DNA of 33,603 nucleotides, taken from an uncultured Dialister sp. Its GTDB lineage: Bacteria > Bacillota > Negativicutes > Veillonellales > Dialisteraceae. Each line of letters opens with the position of its first letter. Positions within the stretch are counted from its first letter, which is position 1. Under the pieces are notes generated by a model. The model was given only the letters and a program-made list of their open reading frames with translations, did not search any database and was not told the DNA's origin. Shown one piece after another: positions 1 through 7,566 of this stretch. The translations under genes and the position numbers were made by a program. Location of the stretch: positions 1 to 33,603 of the forward strand of contig CAAEVC010000023.1 in NCBI GenBank assembly GCA_900759415.1, in the 5' to 3' direction.

Positions 1-167
1 ATTGTAATATCTTCACTTACCGGATAGTAATAAAACATATAAGCACCTCGAATAATTAATATATTTGATGAGCTTATAGTATATTTAAACTATCCATTTG
101 TACATTCTTAAGTGAAAGTTTTTGTATATCCTTATCCTACTATTTACAACTACGAAATCCAGTTCCC

Positions 168-650
168 TTGCCACCCCGACTGAAAGTTGCTACGCAACTT
201 CCAGAGAGCGGCGATTCACTGGATTCTCGCTCACTGCGTTCACTACGAAGTCCAGTTCACTGCACTCCTGGGGGCGCCGAGATTGAACATGTTAGAATTC
301 GCATGGAACGGATAGTAGAGGGACGGTCATCCCGCGATGCCATTAGCGTTTCATCCTGCGGCTTTCCCCTTCAGTCAGCATGCTCCGCATACTGCCAGCT
401 CCCCCGGGCGAAAGCTTCGCTTTCTGGGGGAGCCCACATTAAGGAGTCGGCTTCGCCGACGGATATATATATATTTCGGCGGAGCCGATATCCTTCTCGG
501 GGCTCTCTGCGCTCAACTCTTAACTCTTTAGCCCCAACGGGGCTATATATTTCGGCGAAGCCGATATCTTTCTCGGGTTTTGCTTTCGTATCCGTCAGCG
601 CCGCTGGTGAAGTCTATTCCATTGTCAATTCTCGGCGGATAAAATGATTA
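168..650 (-). repeat. Composite intergenic repeat, copy A (reverse orientation)
   Basis: Non-coding stretch upstream of the YadA-type gene. It carries the twin hairpin core CGGC-TTC-GCCG (448-458) and CGGC-GGA-GCCG (477-487), a third copy at 553-563, the word CTCAACTCTTAACTCTT (512-528), and a CGGTCATCCCGCGAT module at 324-338. Read on the minus strand it matches copies near 11.6, 28.4 and 30.8 kb. Other hairpins inside are AAGTTGC-TAC-GCAACTT (184-200), GCTCCCCC/GGGGGAGC enclosing GAAAGC-TTC-GCTTTC (398-433), and TAGCCCC-AAC-GGGGCTA (529-545). Open frames here have no ribosome site and look spurious. Positions 1-167 are AT-rich with nothing recognised. Confidence 0.75.
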
Positions 651-783
651 CAATACGCGTTAGTTTATCTATTGAAGATGAGTGACAGGTATAATACAAT
701 ATATCTCAGTTTTGTTTTGAAGGTATAGTATTTATGGGCAGGGAGAGGATTTTCTGCTGGAAGTTGGAAGAGGAGAATAAGGA

Positions 784-3318
784 TTGAAATTCAGGAAATT
801 TTATAGAGATACAGATGTGAATGAGATGGTAAGGAGAAGGGGGAGGAAGGTTTTGGGAAGATTGCTTTCTTCTCTTATCACTGCAGTGATGGCTTCTGCT
901 TTTGTTTCCATGCCAATGGATGGGATGGCGGTGACGTTGGGGAATTCTGATGCCGGTTCTAATAATGACAGTAATCCGAATTCCTATCCGGAGTCCTATA
1001 TTTTAAGTGGTGAATATAATAATGCAAAAGGTCAGTATTCTGCGATTGTGGGAGGGTTCCGCAATTATACGTACTCTACGGGGAAGAATGCGGTGGCTCT
1101 TGGCGGCAGTTTTAATGTAGTAAGCGGTGAGAATTCCATGGCTGGCGGCGGCTATCTTGGTGCTGCGACTGGCAGATATACGACCCGGCTGGGCGGATTT
1201 GACGGCATTGTTCAGGGGATGTATTCCACTGGTATCGGCGGCGGTTCTACAGGAGATGCTGCCTATGGCACGCTGGCACTGGGACAGGGGGCAGTGGTGA
1301 CCAATGGAGGGGTGAGTGATAAAGGGGGCAATACGTATATTTCCTCTTCTATAGCTCTTGGTTATGAAGCCACTGCCAGTGAAGCAGGGACCATTGCTCT
1401 CGGTCATGATGCAGGAGATGCATCGGGATGGTTCGTTTCTTATGAATATGATGGGGACAACCGGATTATAGCTGATACACAAAAGATTACTGCAAAGGAC
1501 CCGTACACAACATCTTATTACAACCGTATCGTCAAAATGGCAGATGGTATCAATGCCCATGATGCAGTCACCATGGGACAGCTGACGGATAAAACCAATG
1601 AAAGAGCTATGGCAGATGCTTCCAATATCGGGAAGAATCTGAAAGTTGCTGATGGAGCAGATATAGCAACCGGGCTTTCCAAACTGCGGGATGGCACAGA
1701 TGATGAGAAAGAGGCAAATCTCAATCTCTGGGGCGCATCTCTTGGCACTGGAACTGCAGCTTCTGGAAATCAGCAGCTCATCACAGGTGGTACTTTGTAT
1801 GATGAAGTCCGTCCAACGGATGGAAATTATGTGAAGAAAAATCAGACGGCAGCGCAGAATCTTTCTGCCCTTGACAGTCAGGTGAAGACCAACGCAGATG
1901 GAATATCCAGTCTGAATGGAAGAATGGGCAGTATCGCTTCTGATGGCACCTACATTACGAAGGCAGGCAATATTTCTTCAAATCTTTCTGCTCTTGATAC
2001 CCATATGAAGACCAATGCAGAGGCTATTGCGGTCAATAAAAATGATATTGCTGTGAACGCCGGCAAGATTTCCACGCTGGAATCTGCATCAGCTGGCCAT
2101 GAAGACCGCATTTCAAAACTGAATACCACAGTGGAAAGCCATACGACAAGCATAAATGAGCTGAAAGATACAGTGTCAAAGCAGGGAAATCAGATTTCTC
2201 AGATGGATGGTAAAATCAGCGAAAATGCGAATAAGATTTCTTCTTTGGAAAGGGGAGTAGCAAATAATGCGAATGCCATTTCGCAAAATTCTCAGGCTAT
2301 CAGTGAGCTGAAGCAGAATGGGGAAGCGCTGAAGGAGGATAATGAAAAGATTCATCAGGAGCTCAGCGAGAATTCTGCGAAGATTTCTGACAATACGGCG
2401 GCTATTTTCAAGAATGCAAAGGATATCCAGGATGTGAAGACCCAGAATGAGGAACTGGCGCAGAATCTGGATACCAGGCTGGATAAAGACCTTTCCAATC
2501 TGAGTGATGCAGGGAAAGCCAATCTTCAGAATGAAGTGAAGGATGCGGTGGCAAAAGTCACTGGTGACGGCAGGGTAGAAGATGGAAATACAGGCCTTAT
2601 CACTGGCGGCACGCTCTACAGGGAAGTCCGTCCCGATGCTGATGGGACTTATATTTCCAGATCAAATACGGCAGGACAGAATCTGTCTGCTCTGGATGAA
2701 GCGGTGAAGAAGACTTCCGGCCTCATTCAGGATGACGGGAAATCTGTACATATCGGAAAAGATTCAGAAGCGTCCACCATCGATGTGAAAGGTAAGGATA
2801 ATAAGGGCCGGACCATCACCGGCGTTGTGACCGATGCATCTGATATGACCAGTGCGGCCAATGTGCTCTATGTGAATGAAATGTACCAGGTAGGAAGGGA
2901 TTCCATTTACGAAGATATGGACCGCATGTACAGCCGCCTGGACAGCAATATCAACAAAGGCGTGGCAGGCGCCAGCGCCCTTGCGGCTCTCCAGCCCATG
3001 GAACTGGACGGCGATGACAAGGTAAGCTTTGCTGTAGGCTATGGGCATTACAGAAATGCGAATGCTGCCGCCATCGGTGCTTTCTACAGCCCTAATGCCA
3101 ATACCCGCTTCAGCTTCGGCGTCTCCTTTGGAAATGGAGATTCTGCCATGAATGCCGGCCTTTCCTTCAAACTGGGCAAAGGTTCTTCCTACGCCGGTAT
3201 CAGCAAGGCAGATATGGTGAGAACCATCCAGAGCCAGGCAGAAAAAATCGATCAGCTTGAAAAAGAAAATAAGGAAATGAAGAAAGCAATCGAAGAAATA
3301 TTGAAGAAGCTTGGATAG
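784..3318 (+). CDS. Trimeric autotransporter adhesin (YadA-type, type Vc secretion)
   Basis: 844-residue surface adhesin expected to trimerise in the outer membrane. The start is TTG, set by AGGAGA at 771-776 with 7-nt spacing; TATAAT at 690-695 may be its -10 box. Residues 1 to about 48 form a long basic signal peptide ending near DGMA. Residues about 55-215 are YadA-like head repeats with recurrent (A/I)ALG motifs. A long stalk follows, dominated by coiled-coil heptads rich in N, S, I and K, with a repeated block (LITGGTLY-EVRP, then N-LSALD) near residues 335 and 615. A YadA anchor of about 100 residues begins near NEMYQVGRDS. Oddly, the last beta-strand is followed by about 40 residues of charged coiled coil ending in KKLG, whereas classical YadA ends at the strand. 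The gene is monocistronic and followed by a strong terminator. The family call is secure; the ligand is unknown. Confidence 0.9.
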   Translation: MKFRKFYRDTDVNEMVRRRGRKVLGRLLSSLITAVMASAFVSMPMDGMAVTLGNSDAGSNNDSNPNSYPESYILSGEYNNAKGQYSAIVGGFRNYTYSTGKNAVALGGSFNVVSGENSMAGGGYLGAATGRYTTRLGGFDGIVQGMYSTGIGGGSTGDAAYGTLALGQGAVVTNGGVSDKGGNTYISSSIALGYEATASEAGTIALGHDAGDASGWFVSYEYDGDNRIIADTQKITAKDPYTTSYYNRIVKMADGINAHDAVTMGQLTDKTNERAMADASNIGKNLKVADGADIATGLSKLRDGTDDEKEANLNLWGASLGTGTAASGNQQLITGGTLYDEVRPTDGNYVKKNQTAAQNLSALDSQVKTNADGISSLNGRMGSIASDGTYITKAGNISSNLSALDTHMKTNAEAIAVNKNDIAVNAGKISTLESASAGHEDRISKLNTTVESHTTSINELKDTVSKQGNQISQMDGKISENANKISSLERGVANNANAISQNSQAISELKQNGEALKEDNEKIHQELSENSAKISDNTAAIFKNAKDIQDVKTQNEELAQNLDTRLDKDLSNLSDAGKANLQNEVKDAVAKVTGDGRVEDGNTGLITGGTLYREVRPDADGTYISRSNTAGQNLSALDEAVKKTSGLIQDDGKSVHIGKDSEASTIDVKGKDNKGRTITGVVTDASDMTSAANVLYVNEMYQVGRDSIYEDMDRMYSRLDSNINKGVAGASALAALQPMELDGDDKVSFAVGYGHYRNANAAAIGAFYSPNANTRFSFGVSFGNGDSAMNAGLSFKLGKGSSYAGISKADMVRTIQSQAEKIDQLEKENKEMKKAIEEILKKLG

Positions 3319-3324
3319 AAACAC

Positions 3325-3357
3325 AAAAACAGGGGCTGGAATACAGCCCCTGTTTTT
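3325..3357 (+). terminator. Intrinsic terminator after the trimeric adhesin
   Basis: Perfect 14-bp stem (aaaaacaggggctg paired with its complement), loop gaata, ending in five T. It begins 6 nt after the stop codon. Confidence 0.9.
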
Positions 3358-3555
3358 GTCACTATCGGCGATTACCACTGGTTGCCTCTGGGGGCTCTTT
3401 TCGCTCTCATTTGCTTTATGGTGATATATCATGATAGTATGAGAAGAAGTGTGAGTTATATTGAATCTGTTTTAGAATGATTAAACGGATCTCTGTTTTA
3501 TGTTTCTGGCAGATGTTCCGATGAGATAACTCTGAGTAAGAGAGGAGTACATGTT

Positions 3556-5757
3556 GTGAAGGTACGGTTAAAGATTGCTTTTACGGAAGAAGCACTGGAG
3601 ATTTTCGGGCCTATCGCAGATAGAGAGACTGTGATGGTGGCGGACAGTGATTTTACAGATGCAGCCGCTGTGGTGATGACAGATCACGATGAGGGGATTC
3701 TGGATAATCCGCGAGTGGAGGCGTTTGGGATTCCTGTTTTTCTGATTATTACCAATTCTCAAGGGGCAGAAGATTCGGTGCTGGGGAAGGTATTCAGTAT
3801 TATTGACTTGAATTCTCTTTCTCAGACTTTTTACAAGAAGCAGATAGAAAGTGCGGCTTCCCGGTATGAAGCTCATATTCTGCCGCCTTTTTTTAAGAGT
3901 CTTATGGATTATGTAGAACAGAGTAATGCTGAGTTTGACTGTCCAGGACATCAGGGAGGTGCTTATTTCAAGAAGCATCCCGGGGGACGTATCTTTTATG
4001 ATTTTTATGGAGAAAATACTTTCCGTTCTGATCTGTGTAATGCAGATGTGGCTATGGGGCATCTTCTGATTCATGAGGGGCTTCCACTTGAGGCTCAGAA
4101 GCATGCGGCGCAGGTATTTCATGCGGATAAGGCGTATTTTGTGCTGAACGGGACTTCTGGTGCAAACAAGGTGGTAATGAATGCCCTCCTTTCACCAGGA
4201 GATCTGGTTCTTTATGAACGGAATAATCATAAGTCCATGGGATACGGGGCGCTTCTGCAGGCCGGAGCGATTCCGATTTATCTGGAGACGGCGAGAAATC
4301 CTTTTGGTCTTATCGGCGGTGCGCTGGATCACTGTTTCAATGAGGAATATATCCGTATGCTGATTGCAGAACGGGATCCTGCAAGGGCGCTGATGGATAG
4401 GCCTCTTCGGGCGGCGGTGATTCAGCTGGGAAACTATGACGGCTGTATTTACAATGCCCGTCAGGTAGTAAAGAAAATCGGTCATTTATGCGATTACATC
4501 GTTTTTGATTCTGCATGGGTAGGGTATGAACAGTTTATCCCTATGATGAAAGATTGCAGTCCTCTCCTTCTGGATCTGGGACCGGAGGATCCTGGGATCA
4601 TTGTGACCCAGTCAGTCCACAAACAGCAGGCTGGTTTCTCACAGGCATCCCAGATTCTGAAAAAGGATTCTCATATCAAAGGACAGAAACGGTATGTACC
4701 CCATAAGGTACTGAATAATTCCTTTATGATTAATTCGTCCACGTCTCCCAATTATCAGATTTTCGCTTCCCTTGATATGAATGCGAAGATGCAGGAGGGG
4801 GAAGCGGGTAAGCTTCTCTGGCATGAGTGTATTGTGAATGCTATTGAAATCCGTAAGGCTGTGCTAAAGCACTGCAAGTATCTTCGTCCCATTGTGCCAC
4901 CGGTGGTGCATAACAAGAAATGGGAGGAAGGGGATACAAAAGTCATTGCCGATGACATTTCCTATTTTGCTTTGGAACCAGGCGGAAAATGGCATTCCTT
5001 CCAGGGATATTCCAAAGGGCAGTATTTTATAGATCCACTCAAACTTCAGCTCATGACACCGGGAATCAATATGGAGACAGGAGAATATGAAGATTTTGGA
5101 ATTCCGGGGATTATTGTAGCCGATTATCTGAGAGATAACGGAATTATTCCGGAAAAATGTGATCTCAATGATATTCTTTTCCTTATGACTCCTGCGGAAA
5201 CGAAGACGAAACTGGACAATCTGTTGACTAAGCTGGTCCGGTTTGAGAAATATATTGATGAGGATGCACCGATGGAGAAGGTGCTTCCTTCTATTGTAAA
5301 AACCTATCCGGATATATACAGCGGTTATACCATCCGCCGTCTCTGCCAGGAAATTCATGATTTTTACAAAGCAAGAAAGATCAATGTACTGCAGAAGAAG
5401 ATGTTCCTCAAAAATTATTTCCCCGCTTATTTCATGAGTCCTCAGGAAGCGAACTGGGCTCTGGTGAGAGGAGAGTGGGACCTGATTCCTCTAAGAGAGG
5501 CGGAAGGCCGGGTGGCTCTTCAGGCAGCAGTTCCTTATCCGCCGGGAGTTCCCTGCGTACAGCCGGGTGAAAGATGGTCAGAGACGGCACTGGATTATTT
5601 CCGGGATTTCGTGGAAGGCATCAATCAACTGCCCGGATTTGAGCCGGAACTGCAGGGAGTATACCTTGAAACAGATGATTCCAGAGGGATTGTTGCCTCT
5701 GCTTATGTGCTGAAGAAGGAATTTGAGAAAAAATATGTAAGGAAGAATCAGGAATGA
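3556..5757 (+). CDS. Ornithine decarboxylase paralogue 1 (fold-I, PLP-dependent)
   Basis: 733-residue member of the large bacterial ornithine/lysine/arginine decarboxylase family, predicted to convert ornithine to putrescine plus CO2 in the cytoplasm. An N-terminal wing domain (about 1-105) precedes the PLP domain. Visible signatures are DCPGHQGG (128-135), ADVAMG, LNGTSGANK, FDSAWVGYEQF (317-327), and SVHKQQAGFS with the predicted PLP lysine at 356 preceded by His355, matching Lys355 of characterised ornithine decarboxylases. The start is GTG with GAGGAG at 3542-3547; an ATG at 3551 hits a stop after two codons. It is clearly paralogous to the decarboxylase at 7567 over its whole length (most residues identical by eye), but uses more AT-rich and GGG/GGA codons, suggesting lower expression or different ancestry. 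One difference is MGHLLIHEG here against MGDLLIHEG there. Ornithine is the most likely substrate; lysine cannot be excluded. Confidence 0.88.
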   Translation: MKVRLKIAFTEEALEIFGPIADRETVMVADSDFTDAAAVVMTDHDEGILDNPRVEAFGIPVFLIITNSQGAEDSVLGKVFSIIDLNSLSQTFYKKQIESAASRYEAHILPPFFKSLMDYVEQSNAEFDCPGHQGGAYFKKHPGGRIFYDFYGENTFRSDLCNADVAMGHLLIHEGLPLEAQKHAAQVFHADKAYFVLNGTSGANKVVMNALLSPGDLVLYERNNHKSMGYGALLQAGAIPIYLETARNPFGLIGGALDHCFNEEYIRMLIAERDPARALMDRPLRAAVIQLGNYDGCIYNARQVVKKIGHLCDYIVFDSAWVGYEQFIPMMKDCSPLLLDLGPEDPGIIVTQSVHKQQAGFSQASQILKKDSHIKGQKRYVPHKVLNNSFMINSSTSPNYQIFASLDMNAKMQEGEAGKLLWHECIVNAIEIRKAVLKHCKYLRPIVPPVVHNKKWEEGDTKVIADDISYFALEPGGKWHSFQGYSKGQYFIDPLKLQLMTPGINMETGEYEDFGIPGIIVADYLRDNGIIPEKCDLNDILFLMTPAETKTKLDNLLTKLVRFEKYIDEDAPMEKVLPSIVKTYPDIYSGYTIRRLCQEIHDFYKARKINVLQKKMFLKNYFPAYFMSPQEANWALVRGEWDLIPLREAEGRVALQAAVPYPPGVPCVQPGERWSETALDYFRDFVEGINQLPGFEPELQGVYLETDDSRGIVASAYVLKKEFEKKYVRKNQE

Positions 5758-5830
5758 TGGATGACATGCATCCTCTCCTGTCAGTGAAATTTTCCTTTTG
5801 GTTATGTCTTATGATGGAAAGGCGGAATGT

Positions 5831-6736
5831 ATGAAATTAAATTTCACCTCTCTCCAGTATTTTCAGAAGGTAGCGGAACTGGAGCATCTGACCAAAGCGG
5901 CAGAAGCCCTCCATATTGCACAGCCCGCCCTGTCTAGAACTATACGGGGTTTGGAAGAAGAACTGAATGTGACTCTCTTTGACCGCCAGGGAAGGAATAT
6001 CCGTCTCACCAGAGATGGACATATCCTTCTGAAACATTCCCAGAATTTTCTGAAGGAACTGGAATCCATGGAGAAGGAATTCAAAGATTCCAGAGATCTG
6101 CAGCAGCTCACAGTCCGCCTGGCAATCCTTTCGGCAACGAAACTGATTCCTGAGTTCCTCATACAGTTTAGGAAAGAGCATCCGGAAGTCCTATTGGAAA
6201 TCGTACAGCCGGAAGAAAGATCTGCCTTATCTAAAATGGACCTGTCTATTTTCTCTGATACGAAATATATTGATAATGAGCATACGGTCAGTCTCTTTCA
6301 GGAGAAAATGGTGCTTATCGTTCCCCGAAATGACCGCCATGCGTTTCTTCCCTATGTGAATTTAAAAGATTTTGAAAATCAGAATTTTATCGCAGCGCCT
6401 AAAGGATTTTTCCTTCGGGAAATGCTGGAGTCTTACTGTGGAAGATTGGGATTTACACCGAAAATCGTCATGGATAGTGATAATCCTGATACTGTGCGGG
6501 AATTTGTCCGCGCCGGACTGGGAGTGGCGCTGGTTCCCCAGATGACATGGTATTCTGCCCTTCAGGATGTGGCTGCTCTCTCTATCGGAGATGTGGAATG
6601 TTACCGTTATCTCTATGTCTCCTGGAAAACCGATTCGAAACTATCTCTTTCCGCTGTACTTTTACGGGAATATATTGTGGACCATTTCCGGGAATTTGTA
6701 AAATCCAGTGCAAATAGTGTATTTCCTATGGAATGA
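5831..6736 (+). CDS. LysR-family transcriptional regulator
   Basis: 301-residue LysR-type regulator. The N-terminal winged helix-turn-helix (residues about 1-60) reads FQKVAELEHLTKAAEALHIAQ followed by PALSRTIRGLEEELNVTLFDR, the family hallmark. A linker helix and a type-2 periplasmic-binding-like effector domain (about 90-300) follow. ATG 5831 is chosen because the DNA-binding domain starts directly there (MKLNFTSLQYFQ) and a purine-rich GGAAAGGCGG lies upstream; an earlier in-frame ATG at 5798 adds 11 unconserved residues. It lies 73 nt after the first decarboxylase on the same strand with no terminator between, so co-transcription is likely. It sits between the two decarboxylase genes, so control of polyamine genes is a reasonable inference. 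The effector is unknown. Confidence 0.88.
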   Translation: MKLNFTSLQYFQKVAELEHLTKAAEALHIAQPALSRTIRGLEEELNVTLFDRQGRNIRLTRDGHILLKHSQNFLKELESMEKEFKDSRDLQQLTVRLAILSATKLIPEFLIQFRKEHPEVLLEIVQPEERSALSKMDLSIFSDTKYIDNEHTVSLFQEKMVLIVPRNDRHAFLPYVNLKDFENQNFIAAPKGFFLREMLESYCGRLGFTPKIVMDSDNPDTVREFVRAGLGVALVPQMTWYSALQDVAALSIGDVECYRYLYVSWKTDSKLSLSAVLLREYIVDHFREFVKSSANSVFPME

Positions 6737-6793
6737 GGGCATTGTTTCATAAGCGGCAATGACGGTCAAACTATCATAGAATAATTTCTCAGT

Positions 6794-6876
6794 AAAGAGC
6801 CTGGAAATGAGGTGATCCCTAAACCTTAGATTTTTGTCCGACTATCGGAGGGTCATCTCAAGAAAGGTTCTTTTTT
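6794..6876 (+). terminator. Large imperfect hairpin ending in a T run, after the LysR gene
   Basis: AAAGAGCCT (6794-6802) pairs with AGGTTCTTT (6865-6873), and GAGGTGATCC (6809-6818) pairs with GGGTCATCTC (6850-6859) allowing G-U pairs. Six T follow (6871-6876). It starts 58 nt after the LysR stop and probably terminates that transcript, though the 31-nt apical loop makes it larger than usual. Confidence 0.6.
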
Positions 6877-7339
6877 GTATTTATTGGAAGAGTTTATACC
6901 TTCTCTCCAATCTCAACGGGCAAAATTCAAATCTGTTTCATCTGGCGTATGAGTCCGAAGTACTACTGATGGCATCTATCTGACAGATAGCGTTACTTTT
7001 GCATATCATTTTTGGTATGAATTTTATCCATACTCCATTCTGGAAGGAAATCTAGGGAAACAGAGAAGTAGAAAATAAAGAAATTGAAAAGGAAGAATTT
7101 TCTGAACAGGAAGTTTCTTCCTTTTTTTGTAGCAAATGTTTGTCCCTTTCGTAATAAGGGGGGTATAAAATTAATTCTTTTTTGAATTTATATAGAAGAT
7201 ATACCGGATAAATATGTGAAATACATGGTGTTTTTAATAGATCTAAGGATTAAGAAAACGATTATTTATACAGAAATGATATTTCATAACAAATTTGATA
7301 TTAATAAAAGGAGAAAAGAAAGTTCTGTTAGATTTTGTA
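6877..7339 (+). other. Non-coding stretch upstream of speF
   Basis: No convincing gene. A second terminator-like hairpin lies at 7087-7128. The 7129-7339 part is strongly AT-rich and probably holds the speF promoter, but no -35/-10 pair was clear enough to call. An isolated Shine-Dalgarno-like AAAGGAG at 7307-7313 has no ATG, GTG or TTG at normal distance. Positions 6880-7020 have short open frames of no recognisable family. Confidence 0.5.
7087..7128 (+). terminator. Terminator-like hairpin upstream of speF
   Basis: AAAAGGAAGAA (7087-7097) pairs with TTCTTCCTTTT (7115-7125), followed by T to 7128. The loop is 17 nt. It could end upstream readthrough or act as an attenuator. Confidence 0.6.
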
Positions 7340-7408
7340 ATGAATAAGCATATGCTTATTCGAAAAGAGGGAAATGGTATTGGAATAGGATTAGAAATTT
7401 CATTATGA
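7340..7408 (+). CDS. Possible 22-codon leader ORF 1 of speF
   Basis: ATG at 7340 opens MNKHMLIRKEGNGIGIGLEI followed by SL and a TGA at 7406-7408. The TGA overlaps the ATG of the next short ORF (ATGA), a typical translational-coupling arrangement. Against it, the only ribosome-binding-like sequence (GGAG, 7310-7313) is about 26 nt upstream, too far for normal initiation; a CTG at 7325 would be better spaced. Coding status is uncertain. Confidence 0.2.
   Translation: MNKHMLIRKEGNGIGIGLEISL
7342..7361. promoter_or_regulatory. 20-bp perfect palindrome in the speF leader
   Basis: GAATAAGCATATGCTTATTC reads the same on both strands without a spacer. It lies about 205 nt before the speF start codon and covers the first codons of a 22-codon ORF. 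It is a candidate operator or, as RNA, a short hairpin. The binding factor is unknown; the nearby LysR protein is one candidate. Confidence 0.4.
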
Positions 7409-7548
7409 TTTGTACAGATGAAGAAATGATTAATGGCGAAGCAGTTGACTTTCTATGTAATGAATCTGACGGCTTGGCCCGTTTCATCAGAAAAGATACG
7501 AACATCGTGCACAGTTCGAAGAATGATTCCCAAATCTGTATGTATTAA
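7405..7548 (+). CDS. Candidate 47-residue leader peptide ORF directly upstream of speF
   Basis: This frame starts MICTDEEMINGEAVDF, contains ARFIRKDTNIVHSSKND and ends QICMY. Its stop lies 5 nt before the speF Shine-Dalgarno (GGAGG 7554-7558) and 18 nt before the speF GTG, so ribosomes finishing or stalling on it would sit on the speF initiation region. The layout resembles the proteobacterial speFL leader, whose ornithine-sensing peptide carries an HIRRxxH motif; IRKDTNI here is only loosely similar. Its own ribosome site is weak (AGGA at 7387-7390, 14 nt away), although it overlaps an upstream ORF by ATGA. An alternative start is ATG 7426. Treat as a hypothesis. Confidence 0.35.
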   Translation: MICTDEEMINGEAVDFLCNESDGLARFIRKDTNIVHSSKNDSQICMY

Positions 7549-7566
7549 GTATTGGAGGATAGAACA

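Noticed and set aside
168..647. 159-codon plus-strand frame upstream of the YadA-type gene
   Set aside because: It runs through repeat hairpins, has no ribosome site, and its residues follow the repeat rather than a protein family.
7405..7548. Calling the leader ORF a SpeFL homologue
   Set aside because: Only the IRK-xTNI stretch loosely recalls HIRRxxH, both key histidines are missing and the C-terminal arrest sequence is different.
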